A stretch of 64,000 bases of DNA from Chrysopilus asiliformis (GCA_964034945.1 OZ035963.1:64794682-64858681); one strand, 5' to 3'; positions 35,396 through 46,777 are shown, numbered from the stretch's first letter. Program-made: numbers and translations. Notes: generated from the sequence alone by a model not told the origin.

Positions 35396-36321
35396 CGCTT
35401 TTCATTTTTTTTTTATTAATTCAAAGCAAAAATAAATTGATTTTACCACCTGTAAAAATATCATACGAACTCCTAATCTTTTCTCAATTTCAAAATCAAA
35501 CATGAGACGCTGTTGAACTAACCTTTCTCACGAGAATCTCAAATATAAACCGAAGGACACCTAATTCCATTCATCATCATTCAACGCACTACTATCCATC
35601 AATTGTCTTCACATTTTCCTATTTCCCAACACCCTTTGCTGCTGTCTACTTTCCAGATATCTAAGGATATTACGGGGCAACGTGTCAAAGGCCACCCAAA
35701 CAAACTCCAACAGATTTATTTCCCCATTTGGCACATTAACGTTTTTTTTTTGCATTTGCGATGTCGGAAAAGATTCGCCATAAATCTTAAAATGTAAACA
35801 AAACTCATACTCCACACTGGAATATCAAAAAAGGATTTACGCTTCTTAAGAATTCTCTTGATTTGTTTGTAAAAGCAGCAATTATGGGCTTTATGGGCTC
35901 TCGAAATTGAATTTCAACACAAGAGAACACAAGAGAACTTTAAGTTCTGGAAGAGAATTTTTCTGGTTGCGCCAGCGCAATAACAGCAATCCCAGCAAGT
36001 AAGCAGTCGAAGTTCTGCAGTAATGAATGAAATTTTCCAAAGTTACGACGAAGAAGAGAGAAACCAGGGATACCGCATGAATCCTTCCTCGCCACCTGGA
36101 GACGTCATCGTCGACGACGTGAATTATGAGTCTTGCAGAGCGGAATTGGGGTTTTCGAATGCGGGTGGATAGCGCAGGGAATGGAAGGTGAATGGGGACT
36201 CTCCGAATATGATTCAGGAGGCAATTAAAATATAAAATCTGACAGACAATTGGTCATGAATTCAGTCGTTAACGGGACCTTAAATCGTTCGCTTATTCAA
36301 ACGAATCGGAAAGGAATCTTC
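35396..36321. other. region upstream of the BTB gene
   Basis: No gene seen. It may contain an untranslated exon or promoter of the BTB gene that starts at 36406; a CGTCGTCGAC patch lies near 36105-36118. Confidence 0.4.
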
Positions 36322-36327
36322 TATAAA
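36322..36327 (+). promoter_or_regulatory. possible TATA box of the BTB gene
   Basis: TATAAA in the context TTCTATAAAGGTT, 79 bases before the ATG at 36406. Position fits a short 5' UTR, but such a hexamer is expected by chance in this composition. Confidence 0.25.
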
Positions 36328-36405
36328 GGTTAATTGCTTGGATAGCCTTTGGTGTCTTTGGGGCAGTGATTTTAAAAGGGAGAATCTTCCAAATATTTAC
36401 ATAAA

Positions 36406-37971
36406 ATGTTTACAAATTGGCTCACAAGTCCATCATCCATGGCCGCATTTTCTTCAAGTGTAGTCAGTTCACCGCCGGATGTAATTCTCGAAGTTGGACC
36501 CGCACCAGGCGGTGCAAGATTCGTAGCCCATGGAGCGTTATTAGCGATGCACAGCGGATACCTGAGATCTGCTGTTCGAATGGATGAAAACGGAATGCAC
36601 AGTTCAGATATGCCAATCTATCTCGCGAATGTGACCGCAGAACAATTTGGTCCGTTGCTAACCTACATGTACACGGGATTCCTTGATTTAAACATTGAGA
36701 ATATCTTCGGAGTTCTATTGGCAACACACGTTCTGCACATGCCGCGGGCTCTAGAAATCTGCAGGTTTGTTGTCTCTTCAGACGTGGTCAAAAAGTGTTT
36801 TTTTCAGAGATATTTTTCTTCAATTCGTAGGGCATTTCTGTCAAGAAGTCAATCGGAAGGTTATTTGAACAGTACTTTCCTCGCACAGCTTGGAGATGGA
36901 GTCAAGGGAAGTTCAAGTGGATCTGCCGGTGGCAGTGGAGGCAGTGCGGAGAATTCTGGCAAATATTCGTCACCAGGAAGTGTAAAAGTGATTCGCCCTA
37001 TAGCTAGCAAGCCATCAATTCCCAATCTTGGATTTATTGTGCCTCCGATGCCACACATTTCGCTCCCAAGCACTGGAACGCCCTTCCGGAGTCTTGAACG
37101 GACACAATCTCATGGAAGTACCGCGATTTCTGATGGAATCCCAGCGGATTCACATCAGAATCGCAATTCCTTGTCCCCGACCACGATTTCACTACAGCGC
37201 TCAAAGTCGAATTCTTCACCGAAAGAGGGATCCCTGCAGAAATCCTCAAAACCCAAACGTCTTAGCACCGTGGAGAAGCCAAAACGACTCGTCGAACTTC
37301 AGCCGGTACAACAAACGTCAAAGAAAGATACCTGCATCGATAGTGAAAACAATAAAATTATAATCGACGTGGCTAGCTGTGATGGACCCGTTCGATTCCG
37401 TAGAGTCCTGAATGACGCCTACGGGCGGCAGCCACAGGCCGCAGATCTTGTGAATCTCCAGAGTCAGGAAAGAACCCATCAAAGTGTTTCCAACTCGTTT
37501 CACCAGCAAATGGCCCGCACTATCAGCCAACAGCGGCAACAGCAACACTCAGACGAATCGGAGAACAGTGAAGACCTCAAACAAATGGGCCACCAGTCCG
37601 GGGGATCCGGATCGAATTCCGGGGAAGTTTACAATTGCGTCTACTGCAAACACACCTTCAAATCGCAGTATTGCTATCAGAAACACGCTAAGCGACATTT
37701 AAATCCACTATCGCTGGATTCCGTTGAGCAACCCGCGTTAAGCGGAAGCGTTGGTAATGGAAATGTTGCTCCCATAGCCGTCGCTTCCATTAGCGACAAG
37801 GACGAGAAACTGTCGAATCATTCACTGGAGCTTAAGCGGGAGGTTCGTCCGCTGGATATGAACGTTCAGTACTATCCTTGCAAGACGTGCGGAAGTAAAT
37901 TTCCAAGCTACTATTTTGTTCATAAACATCGGAAAATGTGCCACGCCAATGAGGATGCTGGCAGTCAGTGA
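36406..37971 (+). CDS. BTB/POZ and two-C2H2 zinc-finger protein
   Basis: Starts MFTNWLTSPSSMAAFSSS. An N-terminal BTB/POZ fold (about residues 24-120) has PDVILEVGPAPGGARFVAHG, LLAMHSGYLRSAVRM and LLTYMYTGFLDLN, the usual dimer and partner-binding module. A Ser/Gly-rich linker follows, then two C-terminal C2H2 fingers: CVYCKHTFKSQYCYQKHAKRH (C-x2-C-x12-H-x3-H) and CKTCGSKFPSYYFVHKHRKM, then CH (C-x2-C-x12-H-x4-H). A likely 66-bp intron (36765-36830) is removed to give ALEICRAFLSRSQ, leaving 499 residues; unspliced it gives 521. The predicted role is a DNA-binding nuclear regulator. It lies wholly within an Smr intron on the other strand. I do not recognise the ortholog. Confidence 0.85.
   Translation: MFTNWLTSPSSMAAFSSSVVSSPPDVILEVGPAPGGARFVAHGALLAMHSGYLRSAVRMDENGMHSSDMPIYLANVTAEQFGPLLTYMYTGFLDLNIENIFGVLLATHVLHMPRALEICRFVVSSDVVKKCFFQRYFSSIRRAFLSRSQSEGYLNSTFLAQLGDGVKGSSSGSAGGSGGSAENSGKYSSPGSVKVIRPIASKPSIPNLGFIVPPMPHISLPSTGTPFRSLERTQSHGSTAISDGIPADSHQNRNSLSPTTISLQRSKSNSSPKEGSLQKSSKPKRLSTVEKPKRLVELQPVQQTSKKDTCIDSENNKIIIDVASCDGPVRFRRVLNDAYGRQPQAADLVNLQSQERTHQSVSNSFHQQMARTISQQRQQQHSDESENSEDLKQMGHQSGGSGSNSGEVYNCVYCKHTFKSQYCYQKHAKRHLNPLSLDSVEQPALSGSVGNGNVAPIAVASISDKDEKLSNHSLELKREVRPLDMNVQYYPCKTCGSKFPSYYFVHKHRKMCHANEDAGSQ
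36765..36830 (+). other. 66-bp intron, in frame and without stops
   Basis: CTGCAG|GTTTGT opens it and TTCAATTCGTAG|GGC closes it. Length is a multiple of three and there is no stop codon, so it reads through as FVVSSDVVKKCFFQRYFSSI then RR. Removing it restores a continuous EICRAFLSRSQSEGYL stretch. Pyrimidine-rich TTTTTTTC lies upstream of the acceptor. Confidence 0.7.
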
Positions 37972-38009
37972 ATTTCTACAGTTTCGTAGCAGGAAATGTT
38001 TGAAGATTC

Positions 38010-38015
38010 AATAAA
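38010..38015 (+). terminator. polyadenylation signal of the BTB gene
   Basis: AATAAA in ATTCAATAAAATTA, 39 bases beyond the stop codon. Confidence 0.55.
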
Positions 38016-39112
38016 ATTATGGGGAGGAAATACAAAAAACCCCAAAGAATTACAAGAAATGTGAGCTTAATTTGGATTTATGCAATTTTGCTGGTGAAAG
38101 GTTTTACATATCATAACAAAAATTTATCTTTAAGTGATATAAGAGAACTCCATTTAAAATCCTAGTTTAATTTTATTTTATGGAAGTAAGAAGTGATCAG
38201 AAATTAAATAAAATTAGTTCAAAATAATTTATTTGTGAAACATGAAGAATATTTTAAGATTTCTATTCTATTCGCAATTTCTATTCTATTGTCTTTTGAA
38301 ATGGAACAAAAAATGTTTATTTTGACAAAACAGTCACTAAAAAAATTAATTAGAAAAGGCTTTCCGTTGTTAATCTTGTCATGTGTTAAAAAGGATACTT
38401 TGCAACGATTCAACGTCGAAGAAAAATTTTTATTCACAGATAATGTAGTTTTTTGTGAAGTTTTACAAATAAATCCAAAATAAACAGAAAATTTGTGAAG
38501 AAAAGATTTTTCTCAGTGTACAAATCGATTTTTCTCAAACAAATCTTGCTAAATAAAATCAATAAGAAAATAGGCCAATTTTTAATAAACTTGTATTTTT
38601 GTTAAATCAAAAGCATAAAGTGTTGAGTGAACGAAAGAATTTTTCTTTCTAAATAAATACTTTAAATGGAATTTATTAATAAATTATTTTAAATTAAGAA
38701 ACATGTTTTAAGAAGTTTTTGTCAAAACAATTGAGTTTTAAGAAGTATTTAATCTTTATTTGCAGCGAAAGAAATTTTTATATTGTGTTCCGATTATGTT
38801 CCAAAAATATCCGATTACAGCAAACAAAAACTGAAGCTAGAAACATGAAATTTTCAATTTTTTTTCTTTTTTTAATTTTGTATGAGCTGAAACTATTTGG
38901 TTTTTCCATATTTTGTTCTTGGGTAACCTTTGATTTTCTAACATAATAACAAATCCTTGATTTTCTAACATAATAAGGGTATTCATGAAACCTGATAAAA
39001 TTATCGATTGCGTATTTTTTCGCGGAGTGTTTTATGAACGCACTCTTCAAATAATTTGTGTAAAGCTCCTTACCTGCCTAATACATATAAGTAGAATTTA
39101 TTGCGCCGCAGG
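38016..39112. other. intronic, nothing recognised
   Basis: AT-rich. A local direct repeat, TTGATTTTCTAACATAATAA, occurs twice at about 38930-38978. No gene supported. Confidence 0.5.
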
Positions 39113-40170
39113 AAAAAATATCTGATGTAAACAGCACAAGACTTTCTTATACAAAATCTACGTTCCAGCACAATTTACCTGACAATAAGTTTTAGAATAC
39201 CAAAAAAACCGAAAGAACTTGAAAACTTTCGAGAAAAATCTTATCCTTGCAGGACCTTCCGTTTTGAATTTTGAAATTCTTACACCAGATTCGTGATCAG
39301 CGACCCTGAAAACTCCTTAAAACTCCTTAATGCAATTTTTCCCGGAAAAAAACGGGGAAAAAGATATTTGCGTTATCCTTTCAGGACCTTCCGTTAGGGC
39401 TTTTGAAATTCTGACACCGGATTCGTGATCAGCGACCCTGAAAACTCCATAATGCAATTTTTCCCGGGAAAAACGGAAATCGGTATGAAAAGAAATTGTT
39501 ATGAAGCCTCAATTGAGGAGGCCCAGGTTCTTCGAGAGCTTTAGCGCCGAGTTTGGTGATGATTACAGGACTTTCCGTTTTGAATTTTGAAAATCTAGCA
39601 TCGGATTCGTGATCAGCGACCCCGAAAACCCCTGAGTGACACTTTTCAGCCTCCTAATGGGCAGGATTTATGACGAAAATCAAGGTTTTAAAAGACTTAA
39701 ACCCTCTTTACCCCTCGTTTACCCCCTTAGCGGTGAAATTTCGAAAAACCCCACCTTAGTGAGCGCCTAAATACTTTGAAAATTTCATGTTTTCAGCTTC
39801 AGGGGTTCGGGTTGGGCGTTGGTGAGTCAGGCAATCAGTCAGTCAATCAATCAGTCAGTCAATCAATCAGTCGGTCAATCAATCAGTCAGTCAATCAATC
39901 AGTCAGTCGGTCAATCAATCAGTCAGTCAATCAGTCAATCAATCAGTCAGTCAATCAATCAGTCGGTCAATCAATAAGTCAGTCAATCAATCAGTCAGTC
40001 GGTCAATCAATCAGTCAGTCAATGAATCAATCAGTCAATCAATCAATCAATCAGTCAATCAATCAATCAATCAATCAGTCAATCAATCAGTCAGTCAATC
40101 AATCAGTCAGTCAATCAATCAGTCAGTCAATCAATCAGTCAGTAAATCAATCAGCCAATCAGACCTTTTC
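39113..40170 (+). repeat. composite repeat: family left end, three TGATCA units, (TCAATCAG)n array
   Basis: 39113-39200 is the ACTTTCTTATAC-family left end (AATATCTGATGTAAACAGCA). From 39246 three related units each hold GGACCTTCCGTT-type sequence plus the ATTCGTGATCAGCGACCC word (39286, 39418, 39602). Then AAAATCAAGGTTTTAAAAGA, CCTTAGCGGTGAAATTTC and a (TCAATCAG)n / (TCAGTCAA)n array at 39830-40165. The last part matches 28000-28385. Confidence 0.65.
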
Positions 40171-40857
40171 TTTCCCCCTCTCCTACACAAATGAATTTAT
40201 TTTAATAAACATTTTGTCTGTCATCATATAGAGTATTTAACGATTGGCCCTTGGAAATTCTAGCATTTCTTTGTGAAATAAGCACAAATTTGAACTCGAA
40301 ACCAAATTAAGCCCCTACAGACAGTAAGCTCTCGGCAACGATGATCCACCGATGAAAGCTCGATTCGGTCTATTGTAAATAGGAGTCTTTTTTATCAACA
40401 AAGCTAATAAAATTAATGAAATAATAAATAAAAAACAACTTTCAATGAGAATAAGTGGAAAAATAATTTAAGGAAATTCGTTTAAGTTGATTTGTCAATA
40501 AAAAGCGAACAGATTTCTGTAATAAAACGTAATCCAAATTGCTAATAAAATCTTCACATAAAGCAAACAATTTTTCAAAAAAAAAAAAAAAGTTGAATGA
40601 GCTCTGCTGCCATTATCCCGATTTCAACTAGAATCCAAATCATTCATCAGAGATTCCCCCTCCAGCTATAATAGCGAATCTACACACACACAGACACACT
40701 CCCATCCCTCTCACAGGAGAATTTAACCACTTTTCAGGAACAAAAAAAAAACAAATAGGAAAACAGACAGAATGGATTCTCGAAGAAGAGGTGGGGGCGA
40801 ATCTATGGAAGTTTAAATGCAATAAAAAATTGTAAATTGATAACAAATAGCAAGAAA

Positions 40858-41556
40858 ATATATCTGTTGTGAGCAGCAAATGACTTTCTTATATAAAATC
40901 TATTTTCCGATCAAATAATAGTTATTAAAACATAAGAAAAGCTACAATTGTCAGAGGACAATCGTCAAATACGACAAAACTGTTTATTTAAGCAAAATGT
41001 GAGAGACAAAATTTTTATTTAAATTTTGCCTAGGAGAGGGGGAAAGGAATGGTCCGATTGGATTTTGAGGTATGGTAGGGTTATGTAAAATCCGATTCTA
41101 AACACATTTTACCTTTATAAATTTTTCAATATGACTCACCGTTTTCGAGAAAATAACAAAAAAAGCTGTTTCGTTTGTATGAGGGAGAGGGGAAGGAATG
41201 GTCGGTTCAAGAACTTATCCTAGCCATTTACGAGAACCGTAACTGTACAAAATTTCAAGTCTGTAGCACAATCCTTTCGAAAGTTTTGGTGTTCATGGAT
41301 GGATGGACAGACAGGCAGACGGACAGACAGACGGACGGACGGACGGACGGACGGACGGACGGACGGACAGACAGACAGACGGACAGACAGACAGGCAAAC
41401 TGACTGACAGACAAACAGGTAGACAGACTGACTGACAGACAGACATTTTTGTAATATGACTCCAATCCACTGCAAAGCGTTTTTAAGGCAAAATTCAGAG
41501 GTCGTGTTTTTTCATGAATACAATACTTTATTATACTTCGTCTAAGAAAGTAAAAA
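40858..41556 (+). repeat. ACTTTCTTATAC-family element with (GACGGACG)n core
   Basis: Left end ATATATCTGTTGTGAGCAGC and ACTTTCTTATATAAAATC; right end AATACAATACTTTATTATAC, CTTCGTCTAAGAAAGT. The interior differs from the 26199 copy (CATAAGAAAAGCTACAATTG, GGGGAAAGGAATGGTC). It has a GGAC/AGAC array at 41306-41445, at the site where other copies hold GACA arrays. Confidence 0.75.
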
Positions 41557-42490
41557 TCATAAAAAATTGCCATGAGATTTTATTTATTACAGAGCAATCA
41601 AATCAACGACTTTCGCTGTAATTAACCATAATTCGTCTCGTCAGTCTCAATGATGTGCCTGTCCTTCTTCTCACTCTATTCCTATTGCAATTCATCGTTT
41701 TTTTATAACTTACAGTACTTAAAAATGGTTTAAAAATTGTGAGAGAAAAAAAAACCCCCCAATCAAGGATAGATGAACGGCAGCAACCCCTGATTTTCTC
41801 ATATCCGGTAAATCAACAACGAAACGAATTAAAATATATTTTGTCTCGATGCGTTTTTTTTGTAATTAATCGACAATTTGTCCGTATGAATATTTCAAAA
41901 AATTGAATTTAATTAACTTTCGGTCGCTTACAACCGCCAGATCCACGTAAACTCGGAAAAAATCGCGGGCAAAAAATTGTATTTTGTTTAACAATTTATT
42001 AAATTTTCCAATTCCTTTTTCTGGGGAGCTGATTTTTTTTTATCCTGGATAGTGATTGCAATTCAACCACCCCATACAGCACACAGTCGTTACGATATTT
42101 TACGGGTTTTACTTTTCCATCATTCCTGGCAGTGTTTTTATTCAAATTTAGCCCGTTTCACCCTACAAGCAAGGAGTATTCAAAAAAAAAGATAAATTCC
42201 CATCGGCGATCCGCGAAAAACTCGCGAAAAAATTGTAAAATTTTAATTCATTTTTCCCTTTATTCACAAATTTATTTATTTTTCCATTGCTTCTCACTCA
42301 CCACTCCACCCCACCCCGTTCTCCCACAAATTCCAATGCCGGGCTGGTCTTCATTTCGATTTTTTTTTCTCATATTCGTTAAATCAAATAAAATGCATTT
42401 TTAACGAAATCGCCCTTTAATTAAAAATTTTTATGATGGATATTTATCGTTATCCAAGCGATGGTGGCTTCCCATCGTCGTTGCTACTCA
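41557..42490. other. intronic, nothing recognised
   Basis: AT-rich with a C-rich patch near 42300. Only a 90-codon chance frame is present. Confidence 0.5.
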
Positions 42491-42497
42491 ATAAAAA

Positions 42498-43296
42498 AAA
42501 TATCTGATGTGAACAGCACATGGCTTTCTTATACAAAATCTAGGTTTGGGCACAATTTATACTATAAACCTGACAACAAGATTTTAGCTCATACAAAAAT
42601 ATGATTTTTTTTGTTACAAAATCTGAAATATCTCGATAACGGTAAAAGATATCGGTTTACGCAAAAGGGCAAATATGAGACAATTTTAACATCTTTAATT
42701 CTTCTTTTAACTGTTTTCCTCAAAAACCCGTTGGTTTGCAAGTAATTCGCAAAAAAAGTCATTTTAACAAATTAGACATTGTTGATTTTACAAATGTTTT
42801 ATTGATTCAACAAAAACCAATTTTTTTGTTGAACAAAGATTTCCCTCCAAAAATATTTCTTCCAATTGACAATTTTTTTGTGATTTTAATAAAAATTTGG
42901 TTAATTTAACAATGATTTGATCGATATGATCAATTTTTCCACCGAAAATGCGCGTTTCGGACTAAATTGCAAAAGACGAATCCGGTTAGCGGATTTTCAG
43001 TTTGGTCCCATTCTAGAAACAAACACGCCTGTAAAATTTCATGGCTCTAGCTCTAGTGGTTTTTGAGAAATCTTGTACACTATTATATTTTGCGTTCAGA
43101 ATAGACAGACAGAAAAGATAGACAGAGAGACAGAAAAAATAGACAGACAGAAAATCGATAGACAGACAGAAAATCGATAGACAGACAGAAAATCGACTCA
43201 AAAATGCTCGGGAAATGTTTTTTAAGCACAACTAAGAGGTCGATTTTTTTTCAAGAATACAATATTTTATTATACTTCGTATAAGAAAATAAAAAC
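42498..43296 (+). repeat. ACTTTCTTATAC-family element with GACAGACAGAAAAT core
   Basis: Left end AATATCTGATGTGAACAGCA, CTTTCTTATACAAAATC. Right end TTATTATACTTCGTATAAG then AAAATAAAAA. Inside: TATCTCGATAACGGTAAAAG, AAATTTCATGGCTCTAG and a diverged (GACAGACAGAAAAT)n array at 43102-43195. Confidence 0.75.
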
Positions 43297-44237
43297 TTTA
43301 AAAATTGGCGGCTAGGCACCTGAAATATGCAAACGGTTTGCTGACCCGTGAAGTAATGAGACTTGCAGATTTGTTTTTTATTTTTTCGGTAGTCGTGGAA
43401 TTGGGGAGGGGGGAGGGAGAAACTGTAGCTACTTGGGAACTCAGGGGAAACACAAACAGAAATGTGTTTAACTGTCATCGTCCTTTTACAGGTTAATATT
43501 TAAACATGGTTAATTGAATGTCCCTAAATTTGACGGGTTTTTTCATGTCACGTTCTTTTATATTTTATGAAATAAAAATATTATTGTTTTCAGAAATACG
43601 TCATTACATGTTTTTGGCAAGGAAAAAGGATTGAAAAAATATTTAAATCCTGATTGTATCTAACCGGATTCTCAATTCGGAACACTTTTTTTCAAGGCTG
43701 AAGATTTTATGATCAATGCGGAATACTCTGTTTCCGATCTGGGGAAATTTGTATCCGCGTCGGGAAATTAGTATCGAATGCGGGACACTTTATGCCCAAT
43801 GCAGGGCACTTTGTGGGTCGGTTGCCAATACGGAACAGACGACTGAAATGCATGACGTCTGGTCACCAAAGATTTGCCCAACATTGCACTTGAAAGAACC
43901 ATGCAAGAAATAGCCCCTGGGTTAACTTTTGAACCCGTGTAGTTTTTACTTTGGTTGAGGACTTTTTGGAAAGGGCACAGTCTCTAGTTTTATCCATATA
44001 TGGTTTCAAGAACCACCGAATTGCAGGGGGGTGGTGAGGGGTTAACGAACTTTCTTGTGATTTTTCACAGAAATCATCGCAAAATCGTGCATCGTTCTTT
44101 GGGCGATTAGTTGTCAGACAATTAAAAAAATAGTAATTTAAAAATAAAGTTTGTAAACTTTGCACTTCCCAAATATTGGCTTTTTTCAATTTATAAAATA
44201 AAAAAATAATACAGAAATAAGAAGAAAATTGACTGAC

Positions 44238-44338
44238 CTTTATTATCGGTTGCATTGCTGTCCGTTCCACTATCATTAACTAAAACTGTGGCATTCGTTG
44301 AAGCTGCATCTGAGTCCAATCGCTTCTTTTTCGGTTCA
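44238..44338 (-). CDS. Smr: Smr exon: KKKR nuclear-signal microexon
   Basis: A 101-base exon bounded by CAATAG and AG|GTCAGT. One base completes a Ser codon from the previous exon, 33 codons follow, and one base is left for the next. It encodes EPKKKRLDSDAAS and then an acidic, polar stretch ending DSNATDNK. The KKKR cluster is a likely nuclear localisation signal. Phase agreement on both sides is the main support; the sequence itself is low-complexity. It lies between a 2.7-kb and a 25-kb intron. Confidence 0.75.
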
Positions 44339-44559
44339 CTATTGAATAAAAATAATTTTGATTAAAGTTTAATTTTTGTTGATAAGGAGGAAAAAAAAAG
44401 AAAAGTCGGAAAATGCAAGGAAATTCATGATAGACTTTTTTCAATTTCAAATACAACCTTTTACCAAATATTCTAAAGCTAAAAAGAAGTATTTTTAACC
44501 GACTTCGAAAAATAATGAGGTTATGTATTCGACGTGGATGTATGTCCGCGGTTTTCTCG

Positions 44560-44890
44560 TAAACGGTTATAGATATCAAGTTGAAACTTTCTATGTTGTG
44601 TTCAGTACAACACCAGGGAGGACTTTTTGCACATCTCTCCCCTGTGGCAACATTCCTTCAAACCCCTTTTTCTATTCTATATCGTAAGAGATATTGTGCT
44701 GAGACTTTTTATGGTTAGTTCAGTACAATACCAAGGACTTTTGCATATCTCCCCTACAGCGATATCCCCTCAAACCCCTCCTCTGCTAGATTCTACATTG
44801 TCAAAGGTATCAAGTTGAATTTTTTTGTGTTGTGTTCAGGTTAAATACAGGTAAGACTTTTTAGATAACTCCCACTTTCACGCTATCCAC
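44560..44890. repeat. ~117-bp tandem repeat, 3 diverged units
   Basis: Units begin near AGATATCAAGTTGAAACTTT (44571), AGATATTGTGCTGAGACTTT (44689) and AGGTATCAAGTTGAATTTTT (44805). Each has GTTCAGTACAA or GTTCAGGTTAA and CAAACCCC. Lies in the intron before the KKKR exon. Confidence 0.75.
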
Positions 44891-44920
44891 TCAAACCCCC
44901 CCCCCCCGCCCCGTTGGACG

Positions 44921-45313
44921 TTGGGGGCCGCAATTTGGACATTGGGGCCGAAATTTGGACGTCAGGGCCTCAATTTGGACGTTGGGGCACCGAAATTTGG
45001 ACGTTGGGGCCTCAATTTGGACGTTGGGGCCGCAATTTGGACGTCGGGGCCTCAATTTTGACGTTGGGGGCCGCAATTTGGACATCAGGACCTCAATTTG
45101 GACGTTGGGGCCGCAATTTGGACGTCAGGGCCTCAATTTGGACGTTGGAGCCGCAATTTGGACATTGGGGGCCGCAATTTGGACGTTGGGGGCCGCAATT
45201 TGGACATCAGGACCTCAATTTGGACGTTGGGACCGCAATTTGGACGTTGGAGGCGCAATTTGGACATTGGGGGCCGCAATTTGGACATCAGGACCTCAAT
45301 TTGGACGTTGTGA
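44921..45313. repeat. 20-bp minisatellite (GGCCGCAATTTGGACGTTGG)n
   Basis: About twenty units of 20-21 bases built on CAATTTGGACGTTGGGGCCG, with higher-order alternation (GGCCTC, GGCCGC, GGACCTC). It leaves several frames open for 71-136 codons on both strands. These are periodic translations, not proteins. Confidence 0.95.
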
Positions 45314-46169
45314 TCTCGAAATAATTGTTTTGCCTATACAAAGCGCTAGAATTTGAGGATTCTTGACAACACAACCCAAAAACTAGCATCGCCTTTTTTA
45401 AATCCAGCCACCGGTACAGAAAATATTTTACCTGCGGCGCATTCTTCCAATATGGCTTTGAAATCTTTTCCCAGGGTCACGAAGTCTTGAGTTGGAATAT
45501 GATCCGACAAAGGCTGGACAACTTAGAACCTCAAATCGCTATGAGGGTCTCAAATTATTCCTGCGCCCAGAGCCTAAGATTGTATAAATCCACCTCTGCT
45601 GATACCGTACAAATGTTACATATGGACAGACAAAAAAAACATGTTTTGGCAAAGTAATTACAAAATGGATATTTAAATTTTATAAATTACAGTCTAATCG
45701 CTTTTCAATGTCTTCCCACAACAGCTAGGAGCAGTAAATTTAACATATTTCGCTGCTATTCTGAACACAAAATATAATTTCCAATATAATTAAAACAGAA
45801 CAGGAATTAATTTTCCCACTGGAGCTCAAATTTTCAAGGATCAAATTGTGGTCCGAACGCCAGATTTCAGCAGCAAAGAGAATCAATGATTCCTGGCCAA
45901 TATTTCTAATGAATGCAACCCCCGATTCGCCTCACGTGAAAATAAATACAAAACGATGAATTCCTCACGGAGTGCGGGTAAAAACAAATCAGTTTAAATT
46001 CCCAATGATTTCCGTTCTAATTTCGCTGATTTCATTTGTGTACCTTTTGTTATGTTTTGCTCTGATTTGTGCAAAAAAAACCGCGGCTGTTATTCGCCTA
46101 AATGAGCAAATCGGAATTCTAAAACAGTGGAAATTTAAATTTTCTAATGCTAATATCAAAACGATAATA

Positions 46170-46777
46170 AAAAAATATCTGATGTGAACAGCATTAGACT
46201 TTCTTAAACAAGATTTACTTTTCTGCACAATTTACCTGACGAATAAAATATTAGTTTGCATAAAAATATGAATTGTTACGTTACAAAATCTGAAATATCT
46301 CGATAACGGTAAAAGATATCGATTTACGGTGAAAGGCAAAAATGTAGAGAATTTTAATACTTTTAATTCTATAAATGATTTAAGGCTTTCGGGGTTACTT
46401 AATGCCAAGAATGAGGACTTTCGGTTTAATCGCGTTCTAAACCGAAAGACCTCAGTCATGACCTTTAATTCTTTTTAACTTCCGGTTAACGGATTTCCAC
46501 CAAAAGTTGACAGGATTGTCAAATTCTAGGAACAACCATGTCTGTAAAATTTCATGGCTCTAGTACATAGACTGACAGACAGAATGATAGACAGACAGAC
46601 TGATAGACAGACAGACTGATAGACAGACGGACTGATAGGCAGACAGACAGAGAGATCTTTGAAATAATGCTCCAATCGAATCAGGAATGCTCAACAAATG
46701 TTTTTTAGGCAAAACTAAGAGGTAGAAATTTTTCATAAATACAATAAATTATTATACTACGTATAAGAAAATAAAAA
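46170..46777 (+). repeat. ACTTTCTTATAC-family element with GACAGACTGATA core
   Basis: Left end AATATCTGATGTGAACAGCA, GACTTTCTTAAACAAG. Right end TATTATACTACGTATAAGAA. Carries TATCTCGATAACGGTAAAAG and a (GACAGACAGACTGATA)n array at 46565-46652. Confidence 0.75.

Larger units (their letters stand above)
19080..44237 (-). other. Smr: 25-kb Smr intron
   Basis: Bounded by AAAG|GTCAGT at 44237 and TTGCAG at 19080. A phase-1 intron holding an entire opposite-strand BTB gene, a piggyBac-type MITE and many copies of the dispersed families listed separately. Regions not covered by those entries (for example 20403-21590, 27062-28000, 43300-44237) show only AT-rich DNA and chance frames. A skipped phase-compatible exon cannot be excluded. 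Confidence 0.8.

Noticed and set aside
28317..40165. Regular short repeats that could be mistaken for a CRISPR array
   Set aside because: Units are 4-8 bases with no unique spacers, no leader and no cas genes; the genome is eukaryotic.
39776..40231. 151-codon NQSVNQSISQSI frame
   Set aside because: Pure translation of the TCAATCAG array.
44914..45356. Frames of 71-136 codons of WTLGPQFGR type
   Set aside because: Translation of the 20-bp minisatellite in several frames; no single frame is favoured.
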